Assembly (NCBI GenBank): GCA_947259585.1
Contig: CAMYMV010000002.1
Span: 67,925 to 115,956, forward strand
Length of the DNA: 48,032 nucleotides
Direction of reading: 5' to 3'
From: an uncultured Gemmatimonadales bacterium
GTDB taxonomy: Bacteria; Gemmatimonadota; Gemmatimonadetes; Palauibacterales; Palauibacteraceae
Both the position numbers and the translations under genes were made by a program. Below are positions 41,249-48,032 of the stretch, one piece after another (within the stretch, counting starts at the first letter, position 1; every line of letters starts with the position of its first letter). The notes under the pieces are model-generated. The model saw nothing but the letters and a program-made list of their open reading frames with translations. It was not told the DNA's origin and did no database searches.

Positions 41249-42697
41249 TTGAGGGGGGAGCTCATCGTATCCGCGTCAGGGATTCGAGGCATTGTGGATC
41301 ACGGCCTCGATGCCGGCATCGCCCGACGATACGGAGCCGCGTACGGCGAGTATCTGTCCGAGGTGCACGGTGCGTCACGCTCCGGGCGAGTCCTGCTCGG
41401 ACGAGACAGCCGCACGTCGGGCGCCGCGCTCGCCGACGCCGTTGCCGCAGGCTTGACCGGTGTCGGTTGGGACGTGGGTGACCTCGGGATCGTGCCCACT
41501 CCCACGGCCCTGCTCGCCGTCCACGAGGACGATTGGGCGAAGGGAGGCGTCGTCGTGACCGCCTCCCACAACCCGGCGGAATGGAACGGCTTGAAGCTCG
41601 CGTCAGCGGAAGGCGTGTTCATCGAGCCGGCCGGCGGCAGGGAGGTGCAGGCCAGGTTCGAAGGCTCCGCGGCACGCAACGAGCCCACGGAAGCCGGATC
41701 CCGACAGCGGGTGGGCGGCCGACCGGCCCGTGGCCGGAGGCACGAGGTAGGTGGTGCCCTCGACCTTCACCTGGAACGGATCCTCACCCTCCCGCTCCTC
41801 TCTACGGACGTCATCGGCGAGCGCCGTCTTCGGGTCGCGCTCGACTGCGTGCGTGGAGCCGGTGGCCTCATACTCCCCGAGCTCCTGGATCGGCTGGGCT
41901 CCGAAGTCGTGGGAATCAACCTGGAGCCCGACGGCCGCTTTCCGAGAGAGCCGGAGCCGATCGCCGCCAATCTGCAAGAGCTCGCACAGCTTGTCCGAGA
42001 GACGGGTGCCGATCTGGGCATGGCCGTCGATCCCGATGTCGATCGGCTGGCCCTGGTGGACGAACGAGGCGCTCCCGTGGGAGAAGACTGGACGCTCGCC
42101 CTCGCCGTCGAGCTCGTGCTCGCCAAGCGCTCCGGTCCGGTCGTCACGAACCTCTCTTCGAGCCAGTGCATCGAGGACGCCGCGGTCCGAGGGGGCGGGG
42201 CTCTCTACCGAGCGCCAGTCGGCGAGGCCAACGTGGCCCGCCTGATGGCGGAAGTGGGTGCCGTGATCGGAGGGGAAGGCAACGGCGGCGTCATGTTGCC
42301 CGATCTGCACGCCACCCGAGATGCGCCGCTTGCCGCAGCCCTGATCTTGCAGCTGTTGTCGGAGCGCAACGAGTCACTCGGCGAGCTGATCGGAGCGCTC
42401 CCCTCCTACGCGGTGGTCAAGCACAAGATGCCACGCCCGGAAGCTCCGCTGGATGTGGTGTACGGACGGCTCGAAAGCGAGGCGCGACGCGGCAGCGAAG
42501 TCGATCGGCAGGACGGACTTCGGCTGTCATGGCCTGCGCGTGGCGAGTGGCTCCACGTCCGGCCCTCCGGCACGGAACCGATCGTGCGTGTGATCGCGGA
42601 AGCGCCCGATACGGATGCGGCGGAAACCTTGACTGACTGGGCGATCCAGCTCCTTTCGATGGTACAGGAACCCGGCCACGGCGTCGGGGAACAATAG
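41249..42697 (+). CDS. glmM: Phosphoglucosamine mutase-family protein (GlmM-like)
   Basis: A 482-residue alpha-D-phosphohexomutase. The active-site serine is S106 in VTASHNPAEWNG. The metal loop is DPDVDRLAL, the sugar-binding loop is GGEGNGGVMLP and the phosphate loop is RPSGTEPIVRVIAE. The GEGNGGV sugar loop is more like archaeal-type phosphoglucosamine/phosphomannomutases than like E. coli GlmM (GGEQSGH). It probably converts GlcN-6-P to GlcN-1-P, supported by glmS next door. A basic Arg-rich insert (about 151-166) is unusual. The start is TTG at 41249, with AAGGAGGG ending 4 nt upstream. An ATG at 41245 is out of frame and abuts the SD, so it is unlikely to be used. Confidence 0.88.
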   Translation: MRGELIVSASGIRGIVDHGLDAGIARRYGAAYGEYLSEVHGASRSGRVLLGRDSRTSGAALADAVAAGLTGVGWDVGDLGIVPTPTALLAVHEDDWAKGGVVVTASHNPAEWNGLKLASAEGVFIEPAGGREVQARFEGSAARNEPTEAGSRQRVGGRPARGRRHEVGGALDLHLERILTLPLLSTDVIGERRLRVALDCVRGAGGLILPELLDRLGSEVVGINLEPDGRFPREPEPIAANLQELAQLVRETGADLGMAVDPDVDRLALVDERGAPVGEDWTLALAVELVLAKRSGPVVTNLSSSQCIEDAAVRGGGALYRAPVGEANVARLMAEVGAVIGGEGNGGVMLPDLHATRDAPLAAALILQLLSERNESLGELIGALPSYAVVKHKMPRPEAPLDVVYGRLESEARRGSEVDRQDGLRLSWPARGEWLHVRPSGTEPIVRVIAEAPDTDAAETLTDWAIQLLSMVQEPGHGVGEQ

Positions 42698-42718
42698 ACA
42701 ATCAGGGGAAATGGTCCT

Positions 42719-42737
42719 CGCCGGTCCCCAACCGGCG
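42719..42737 (+). promoter_or_regulatory. Leader hairpin before glmS
   Basis: CGCCGGT (42719-42725) pairs perfectly with ACCGGCG (42731-42737), with a 5-nt loop, in the 55-bp gap between glmM and glmS, ending about 15 nt before the start codon. It could affect translation or mRNA processing. There is no T-run, and no glmS ribozyme core is seen. Confidence 0.3.
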
Positions 42738-42752
42738 CACGAAGGTGTAAGT

Positions 42753-44609
42753 ATGTGTGGTATAGTCGGTTACATCGGTACGCGTGAAGCGACACCGTTG
42801 CTGGTGGAGGGGCTCAAGCGGCTGGAGTACCGCGGGTACGACTCCGCCGGAGTCGCCGTCCAGAACGGAACGGGCGTGGAGGTCCGCAAGACAGCCGGCA
42901 AGATCGCGCGACTGGAGGAGTTGCTTACCGAGATGCCGGCCCCCGGTGCGGTGGGCATCGCGCACACCCGTTGGGCGACGCACGGTGCGCCGACGACGCC
43001 GAACGCTCATCCGCATATCGACGAATCCGGCCAGATCGCGCTCGTTCACAACGGCATCATCGAGAACGCCGACGCGCTGAGGCGGGAGCTGCACGAGGTC
43101 GGCTACGAGTTTCACACCGACACCGACACCGAAGTCCTGGCGCACCTCATCTCCATGTTGTTCGAGGGGAACCTGGAGCAGGCCGTGGCAGCGACGCTGA
43201 CGCAGGTCGAGGGCACCTACGGTCTGGCGGTTCTGAGCGCCCTGGATCCGGGGAAGATCGTGGTGGCGCGTCACGGCGCGCCGCTCCTGTTGGGTCTCGC
43301 CGAGAACGGCGAGAGGGCGATGTTCGTGGCGTCGGACGTGGCGGCCGTTCTGGGCCATACCCGGAAGGTGGTCTACCTGGACGACGGCGAGCTGGCGGTG
43401 CTCCGCAACGACGGCTACGAGTTGATGGATCTCGGCTCGCTCGACCCTTCTCAGCCTCCTCGCTTCATCGAGAAGGAGATCAGTCACGTCACCTGGGACC
43501 TCGAGCGGATCGAGCGCAGCGGCTACCCCCATTTCATGCTCAAGGAGATCTTCGAGCAGCCCGACACCGTCCGGAATGCGATGCGAGGCCGCGTGTTGGA
43601 GGAGGAGGGAACGGCCAGGCTCGGCGGGCTTCACGGAATCTTCGATCGACTTAACGCCGCCCAGCGCATCATCTTCACCGCCTGCGGAACGAGCTGGCAC
43701 GCGGCCCTGGTCGGCGAGTATCTCCTGGAGGAGTACGCCAGGATTCCCGTAGAGGTCGAGTACGCCTCCGAGTTCCGCTACAGGAACCCGGTGATCCCCG
43801 AGAACACCGTCGTAGTGGCGATGTCGCAGTCCGGGGAGACCGCCGACACCCTGGCCGCGCTTCGCGAAGCCAAGAAGCGGGGCGCCACGACGATGGGTAT
43901 CGTGAACGTCGTCGGCTCGACGATCGCTAGGCAGACCGACGGGGGTGTGTACACGCACACCGGCCCCGAGATCGGGGTCGCGTCCACCAAGGCGTTCACC
44001 GGCCAGCTTACCGTCCTTAGCCTGTTCGCGTTGATGATGGCGAGGCGCCGGGGGATGTCGATCTTGCAGGGTCGCGAAATCGTCGCGGCCCTCCGCGAGC
44101 TGCCCGAGAAGGTCGAAGAGCTGCTGAGCGCGCAGGAGCTCGTGAGCCAGATTGCGGCCCAGTACGCCGACCATCCCAACTTCCTGTACCTGGGCCGAGG
44201 GGCCCACTTCCCGGTGGCGCTCGAGGGAGCCCTCAAGCTGAAGGAGATCAGCTACATCCACGCGGAGGGCTATCCCGCGGCGGAGATGAAGCACGGGCCG
44301 ATCGCCCTGATCGACGAGGAGATGCCCGTGGTCGTGCTCGCGCCGAACGACCCGGTGTACTCCAAGGTCGTCTCCAACGTCGAGGAGGTGAAGGCCCGGG
44401 GCGGGAAGGTGATCGCGGTCGTGAGCGAGGGTGATCGGGTTCTCCTCGAGAAGGTCGACCACGTCATCACCGTGCCCAGCACGATCGAGATGCTGCAGCC
44501 GATCCTCACGTCCATCCCGCTGCAGATTCTCGCATACGATATCGCGGTCCGACGCGGCTGCTCGGTGGACCAGCCTCGCAACCTGGCCAAGAGCGTAACC
44601 GTCGAGTAG
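42753..44609 (+). CDS. glmS: Glutamine-fructose-6-phosphate aminotransferase (isomerizing)
   Basis: A 618-residue enzyme that makes glucosamine-6-phosphate from fructose-6-phosphate and glutamine, the entry to amino-sugar synthesis. After Met removal the N-terminal Cys (MCGIVGYIG) is the glutaminase nucleophile. YRGYDSAG, HTRWATHG and NGIIEN complete the glutaminase site. Two SIS domains follow, with CGTSWHAAL, SQSGETADT and EIGVASTKAFT. The conserved C-terminal end reads NLAKSVTVE. ATG at 42753 is set by the nucleophile. An in-frame GTG/ATG upstream would bury it and is rejected. Confidence 0.97.
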   Translation: MCGIVGYIGTREATPLLVEGLKRLEYRGYDSAGVAVQNGTGVEVRKTAGKIARLEELLTEMPAPGAVGIAHTRWATHGAPTTPNAHPHIDESGQIALVHNGIIENADALRRELHEVGYEFHTDTDTEVLAHLISMLFEGNLEQAVAATLTQVEGTYGLAVLSALDPGKIVVARHGAPLLLGLAENGERAMFVASDVAAVLGHTRKVVYLDDGELAVLRNDGYELMDLGSLDPSQPPRFIEKEISHVTWDLERIERSGYPHFMLKEIFEQPDTVRNAMRGRVLEEEGTARLGGLHGIFDRLNAAQRIIFTACGTSWHAALVGEYLLEEYARIPVEVEYASEFRYRNPVIPENTVVVAMSQSGETADTLAALREAKKRGATTMGIVNVVGSTIARQTDGGVYTHTGPEIGVASTKAFTGQLTVLSLFALMMARRRGMSILQGREIVAALRELPEKVEELLSAQELVSQIAAQYADHPNFLYLGRGAHFPVALEGALKLKEISYIHAEGYPAAEMKHGPIALIDEEMPVVVLAPNDPVYSKVVSNVEEVKARGGKVIAVVSEGDRVLLEKVDHVITVPSTIEMLQPILTSIPLQILAYDIAVRRGCSVDQPRNLAKSVTVE

Positions 44610-44730
44610 CAGGCCTCCTAGCCGGGCTGCCGGCCTCTAGCGCCACGTACCGCGCCGGCCCCATACTTGTGCGTCTCCGTTCCGGCTCCGCGAGCCCGCG
44701 GAGCGCGGATCGAACAGCAGTCCGTCGGGT

Positions 44731-44736
44731 TATACT
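44731..44736 (+). promoter_or_regulatory. Possible -10 element directly before a GTG start
   Basis: TATACT (44731-44736) is one base from TATAAT and lies 5 nt before the GTG at 44742, where transcription would begin. No good -35 is visible 17 bp upstream and there is no SD. This is compatible with leaderless translation. Confidence 0.3.
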
Positions 44737-44741
44737 TCCGA

Positions 44742-45248
44742 GTGAGCGACCGAGATAAGAAGCGCAGAACGAGCGGCGGTACGGACGTGACACCGGATTA
44801 CCTTCAGCTCCTCAAAGAGCAGGTCAGCAAGTACGCCGGGACGCTTCGGGATGTCGTAATCCTAGCCCCGGTGTATGCCGTGCTGATGTTTCACCTCCAG
44901 CACGATCCCCGACTCGCGCCTCAGCATCGTCTTTGGGTCGAGGCGGCGATCGGCTACCTCGTTAGCCCGCACGACGTCATCCCCGAGGACGAGGTTGGGC
45001 CGTACGGTTACCTGGACGACATCTTCTGCTGTGCCTTCGTGGCGGATCGTATCGCCGATGAGCTTGGCTGGGAGGTCGTGGAGGCGGGCTGGACCGGCGA
45101 GGGCTCCGCGCTGGAGGTCTCGCAGAACGTCCTGGCCCGCGAGCACGAGCTTCTCGGCTACGCGGGGGATGACGTTCTCAGGTTCGCCGGGCTGGAAGAT
45201 ATCTCGGAGGGAGCGGAACCGGAGCGAACGCGGCCCTCGAGGACGTGA
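44742..45248 (+). CDS. YkvA-like (DUF1232) protein
   Basis: A 168-residue protein with the DUF1232 core: an amphipathic or weakly hydrophobic helix (LRDVVILAPVYAVLMF), then IGYLVSPHDVIPEDEVGPYG and YLDD, where the Y-(L/I)-x-x-P-x-D-x-I-P...G-x-x-D-D pattern is diagnostic. The function of the family is unknown. It is often linked to membranes. GTG at 44742 gives a charged N-terminus (SDRDKKRRTSGG). GTG at 44787 is an alternative start. The next gene overlaps by 4 nt (GTGA). Confidence 0.75.
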   Translation: MSDRDKKRRTSGGTDVTPDYLQLLKEQVSKYAGTLRDVVILAPVYAVLMFHLQHDPRLAPQHRLWVEAAIGYLVSPHDVIPEDEVGPYGYLDDIFCCAFVADRIADELGWEVVEAGWTGEGSALEVSQNVLAREHELLGYAGDDVLRFAGLEDISEGAEPERTRPSRT

Positions 45249-46009
45249 TTTCGGTGCTTCCCGATCCCTCTGCCGCCACCGCTAGCGGCGGACGACGGAT
45301 CACTTCATCGGTGGTGATCTCCGCGCTCGTCTGCCTCCTCCCGCTGTTTTCACCCCGAGCGCTGCAGGCGCAGTACGAGATGGAGGCGCCCTCGGGGATC
45401 GAGATCGAGTTCTCCTCCACGCAGGTGCGGGCGATGCTCGACACGACGAGGACCCTCGAGATGAGCCTCCAGGAGGATCCCCGCATACTCTACTTCACTC
45501 TCGTGGGACCCCCGGTAGAGACGAGAGACAGCCTCGACGCCGCCTATCCGTGGAACGCGATCGAGGTACGCAACGACTCTGTCGCCACCATCCTGACGCC
45601 GGGCAATCTCAGAGAGGCGGATCGCGCCTACTACAACTACGCCGTGATCCGCATGCATCTGGTGCGCGAATTGGACCCGGATGTTCCGTGCGAAGAGCTC
45701 ATGGAGCGCGAGCTGGAGGCGGTTTCGGCCTTCGTGGACGGCTGGGTCGCCTCGCGGCTCCTGTTCGGCGGTCTGCCTTTCGCCGTGCTCGACGAACTGG
45801 CCTTCGCTCGAGAGCAGGGACAGCTGCCGGGCATGCTCGCCGCGAAGGCCGATCGTCAGCTGGGCGCCTGCTCGGCCGAGTGGTCCTCCGACCACCCCGA
45901 AGCCGCGGAAGCCTACCTCTCCTGGCGGGACACCCGCTTCCTGGAGCTGGTGGAACCGGCCCCCGAATCCTCCGATACGACGACGCGGGTCGAACCGGAG
46001 GGCTCGTAG
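45245..46009 (+). CDS. Exported hypothetical protein
   Basis: I do not recognise the family. The 254-residue product has a signal peptide (hydrophobic SSVVISALVCLLPLFSPRAL, cleavage probably after LQA near residue 42). The mature part is rich in Glu/Asp/Ala, largely helical (RAYYNYAVIRMHLVRELDPD; MERELEAVSAFVDGWVASRL), with two cysteines (DVPCEEL, LGACSAEW) that could form a disulphide. An N-terminal block, LDTTRTLEMSLQEDPRILYF, could be a strand-rich segment. GTG at 45245 overlaps the YkvA-like gene. It is followed 11 nt later by cysS. It is likely periplasmic. Confidence 0.7.
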   Translation: MISVLPDPSAATASGGRRITSSVVISALVCLLPLFSPRALQAQYEMEAPSGIEIEFSSTQVRAMLDTTRTLEMSLQEDPRILYFTLVGPPVETRDSLDAAYPWNAIEVRNDSVATILTPGNLREADRAYYNYAVIRMHLVRELDPDVPCEELMERELEAVSAFVDGWVASRLLFGGLPFAVLDELAFAREQGQLPGMLAAKADRQLGACSAEWSSDHPEAAEAYLSWRDTRFLELVEPAPESSDTTTRVEPEGS

Positions 46010-46020
46010 AGGGCCGGCCC

Positions 46021-47508
46021 ATGGCGCTGCGCCTCCACAACACGCTGACGGGCACGCTCGAGCCGCTGGAGCCGCTCGAGCCGGATCACGTCAGGATCTA
46101 CAGCTGCGGCCCCACCGTGTACGATCGGGCGCACATCGGGAACTTCCGCACGTTCCTGTGGGAGGATCTTCTGCGCCGCTACCTCAAGCTCCGTGGGTAC
46201 CGAGTGACGCAGGTCATGAACCTCACGGATGTCGACGATCGGACGATCAACGCCGCCATCGAGCAGGGGAGGACGCTGGAGGAGATCACCCGTCCGGTCG
46301 AGCGGCAGTTCTTCGAGGACTGGGAAGCTCTCGGGCTCGAGCCGATGGAGCACTATCCCCGAGCGACCGAGCATGTCGACGCGATGATCGAGCTGGTGCG
46401 ACGCCTGGAGGATCGCGAGCTCACCTACGACCGCGACGGATCCGTCTACTTCGCCATCGGCCGATACCCCGAGTACGGCAGGCTCGTCGGCCTCGATGAG
46501 CGCGACCTCGCTTCCGCCGGTCGCGCCGAGGGGGACGAGGAGTACTCGAAGGAAGACCCGCGTGACTTCGTGTTGTGGAAGGGTGGCGAGCGGGAGGAGG
46601 GTGACGTGGCTCTGTGGGAATCGCCGTGGGGTCCGGGCCGACCCGGGTGGCACCTGGAGTGTTCGGCGATGTCCATGGAGTACCTCGGCGAGTCCTTCGA
46701 CATCCATACCGGCGGAGTGGACAACATCTTTCCGCACCACACGAACGAGATGGCACAGTCGGAAGGTGCCACCGGTCGATCGTTCGCACGCTACTGGTTA
46801 CACGCCGAGCACCTTCTGGTCGATGGAGGAAAGATGTCGAAGTCGCTCGGCAACTACTACACCGTCCCGGACCTTGTCGAGCGCGGACACCGCCCGTCGG
46901 CGATTCGTTATCTGCTTCTCAGCGCTCACTACCGGACTCAGCTCAACTTCACGCTCGAAGGTCTGGCGAAGGCCGACCGGGCCTTGGAGCGGCTGGAGGA
47001 GTTCCACCGGCGCCTCCGAGCCGCTCGTGCACCGGAACCTTCCGCGACTCGAGGTGTGGAACCGGATCGCGCTTCGATCGGGGAGCTGTCCCGTCGGGCG
47101 CGCGAAGCGTTCTTTTCCGCCATGGACGATGACCTCTCGGTCAGCGATGCGATCGCCTCCGTGTTCATGATGGTCAGAGAGGTGAACCGCGAGCTGGATC
47201 GGACCGGAGACCGGCTCACCGCGGGCGACGGGGAATCGGCTCTTGCGCTGCTTGGAGAGTTCGACGCGGTCTTCGGCGTGCTCTCGCTGCGGGCGGGAGA
47301 GAGGGGCGACGCCGACCCCGCGCTCGTGGCCTGGATGGATGAGCGGATCGCGGCGCGGCAGGCGGCGCGCGACGCTCGCGACTACGCGCGCGCCGATGCG
47401 ATACGCAGGGAGATCGAGGAGAGAGGAATCGTCATCGAGGACACCCCCGACGGCACCCGGTGGAAGCCCGTTGGCGAGGCGGTTTCGGCAGTCGATACAA
47501 CGGATTGA
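46021..47508 (+). CDS. cysS: Cysteinyl-tRNA synthetase
   Basis: A 495-residue class I synthetase. Zinc ligands are Cys in YSCGPTVYDRAHIG and Cys in HLECSAMS, with His and Glu in HHTNEMAQSE. The HIGH motif is HIGN and the KMSKS motif is KMSKSLGNYY. The DALR-type anticodon region lies at the C-terminus, ending with R-x-x-R-D-Y-A-R-A-D-A-I-R, a pattern conserved in this family. ATG at 46021 starts at the family N-terminus. Earlier in-frame codons lie within the upstream gene. Its stop codon overlaps the -35 of the tRNA-tuf promoter. Confidence 0.97.
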   Translation: MALRLHNTLTGTLEPLEPLEPDHVRIYSCGPTVYDRAHIGNFRTFLWEDLLRRYLKLRGYRVTQVMNLTDVDDRTINAAIEQGRTLEEITRPVERQFFEDWEALGLEPMEHYPRATEHVDAMIELVRRLEDRELTYDRDGSVYFAIGRYPEYGRLVGLDERDLASAGRAEGDEEYSKEDPRDFVLWKGGEREEGDVALWESPWGPGRPGWHLECSAMSMEYLGESFDIHTGGVDNIFPHHTNEMAQSEGATGRSFARYWLHAEHLLVDGGKMSKSLGNYYTVPDLVERGHRPSAIRYLLLSAHYRTQLNFTLEGLAKADRALERLEEFHRRLRAARAPEPSATRGVEPDRASIGELSRRAREAFFSAMDDDLSVSDAIASVFMMVREVNRELDRTGDRLTAGDGESALALLGEFDAVFGVLSLRAGERGDADPALVAWMDERIAARQAARDARDYARADAIRREIEERGIVIEDTPDGTRWKPVGEAVSAVDTTD

Positions 47509-47533
47509 CGGTCGACGATGAAGCCCGTATCAT
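47505..47533 (+). promoter_or_regulatory. Promoter of the tRNA-Thr / tRNA-Tyr / tuf unit
   Basis: TTGACG (47505-47510), exactly 17 bp, TATCAT (47528-47533). The TGA of TTGACG is the cysS stop codon. The predicted start is about 47540, some 65 nt before tRNA-Thr. It is near-consensus and well placed for stable RNA synthesis. Confidence 0.7.
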
Positions 47534-47605
47534 AGAAGACTAACTTTGGTCAAGGGCTATCGTGCGGCCTGCTCGCCGCGGGAGCGGTGAGGCGGGCCGT
47601 CTGAT

Positions 47606-47678
47606 GCTGACGTAGCTCAACCGGTAGAGCGTCGGATTTGTAATCCGAAGGTTGTGGGTTCGAGTCCCACCGTCAGCT
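47606..47678 (+). tRNA. tRNA-Thr (anticodon UGU)
   Basis: A 73-nt cloverleaf. The acceptor GCTGACG pairs with CGTCAGC. The D stem is GCTC/GAGC. The anticodon stem is TCGGA/TCCGA with loop TTTGTAA (anticodon TGT), and the T stem is GTGGG/CCCAC with loop TTCGAGT. The discriminator base is T. CCA is not encoded. Confidence 0.97.
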
Positions 47679-47763
47679 CCGTCATGATGGAGCCCAGGGG
47701 TCGTTCGCCGGGCAGCGTGAGCCCCATCGCACCCCGATTCTTCCCGGGTGACGGCCGGGGGAT

Positions 47764-47846
47764 GGTGGGGTACCGAAGCGGTCAAACGGAGCAGACTGTA
47801 AATCTGCTGGCTTAAGCCTTCGGAGGTTCGAATCCTCCCCCCACCA
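47764..47846 (+). tRNA. tRNA-Tyr (anticodon GUA)
   Basis: An 83-nt class II tRNA. The acceptor GGTGGGG pairs with CCCCACC. The anticodon stem is GCAGA/TCTGC with loop CTGTAAA (anticodon GTA). A long variable arm (TGGCTTAAGCC...) is present. The T stem is GGAGG/CCTCC with loop TTCGAAT, and the discriminator is A. It is followed by tuf, as in the tRNA-tufB operons of many bacteria. Confidence 0.97.
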
Positions 47847-47887
47847 TACACGAGCGCGACTGCGAGTCACACGAGTTCATCCAGTAA

Positions 47888-48032
<145 letters not shown>

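Noticed and set aside
41245..41481. 78-codon frame starting at ATG 41245
   Set aside because: It abuts the SD with no spacing and lies in another frame over the well-conserved GlmM N-terminus.
42698..42752. glmS ribozyme
   Set aside because: The gap is only 55 bp and holds one short hairpin. The ribozyme core is far larger.
42702..44462. 586-codon minus-strand frame over glmS
   Set aside because: It is fully antisense to GlmS.
47540..47870. Minus-strand frames over the two tRNAs
   Set aside because: The protein-like strings (for example WWGEDSNLRRLKPADLQSAP and GGTRTHNLRITNPTLYRLSY) are translations of the antisense of tRNA genes, a known annotation artefact.

Overview
The window is a GC-rich (roughly two-thirds G+C by eye), gene-dense bacterial chromosome segment. 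About 42 protein genes are supported, two of them cut by the window edges, plus two tRNAs. I see no IS element, prophage, CRISPR array or rRNA. Many genes start with GTG or TTG, and many stop/start junctions overlap by 4 nt (ATGA or GTGA), which points to long translationally coupled operons. The gene content (class II ribonucleotide reductase, penicillin-acylase-like hydrolase, M20 and M48 peptidases, Toast_rack/bactofilin-like envelope proteins behind an ECF sigma factor, MurQ/AnmK/NagZ next to a sodium:solute symporter) would fit Gemmatimonadota or a similar Gram-negative phylum. That assignment is inference, not proven by the window.

Layout. 1-980, minus: nth and the start of a gamma-glutamyltransferase gene. 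1110-9591, plus: a compact peptidoglycan recycling operon (MurQ fused to a DinB-like domain, AnmK, NagZ, sodium:solute symporter, lipoprotein amidase, gamma-carbonic-anhydrase-like protein). 9592-12515: an adenosylcobalamin-type (class II) ribonucleotide reductase. Its promoter carries two NrdR boxes 32 bp apart, and its 5' leader contains an intrinsic terminator before the start codon. 12854-16952, plus: M20 peptidase, aminotransferase, HD-domain protein, pilin-like lipoprotein. 16974-17501, minus: cold-shock protein and ribosomal protein bS21.

17784-28411, plus: a small orphan gene, a pyruvate kinase with the residues of potassium-independent enzymes, a PhnP-like metallo-beta-lactamase-fold protein, LepA, a ROK sugar kinase, a PfkB-type kinase, a STAS-ATPase fusion, its overlapping partner (STAS-like plus winged helix), and a penicillin-acylase-family hydrolase. 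28562-32013, plus: NifU-like protein and Mrp ATPase (Fe-S cluster handling), MATE exporter, SAM hydrolase (DUF62). 32047-35974, minus: ECF sigma factor, zinc-finger anti-sigma factor and two envelope proteins. 36051-36566, plus: YfcE-type phosphodiesterase. 36583-41021, minus: PLP enzyme of methionine/cysteine metabolism, M48 protease, PurD, MutM. 41249-47508, plus: GlmM, GlmS, YkvA-like protein, an exported orphan and CysS. 47505-48032: a strong promoter, tRNA-Thr(UGU), tRNA-Tyr(GUA) and the start of tuf.

How the genes fit together. Cell-wall sugar metabolism recurs: recycling of anhydro-muropeptides at 1-9.6 kb and amino-sugar synthesis (GlmM, GlmS) at 41-44.6 kb. The strongest candidates for something new are the two-gene STAS-ATPase / STAS-winged-helix module (24439-25970), the regulatory leader upstream of nrdJ (9636-9914), and the MurQ-DinB fusion.
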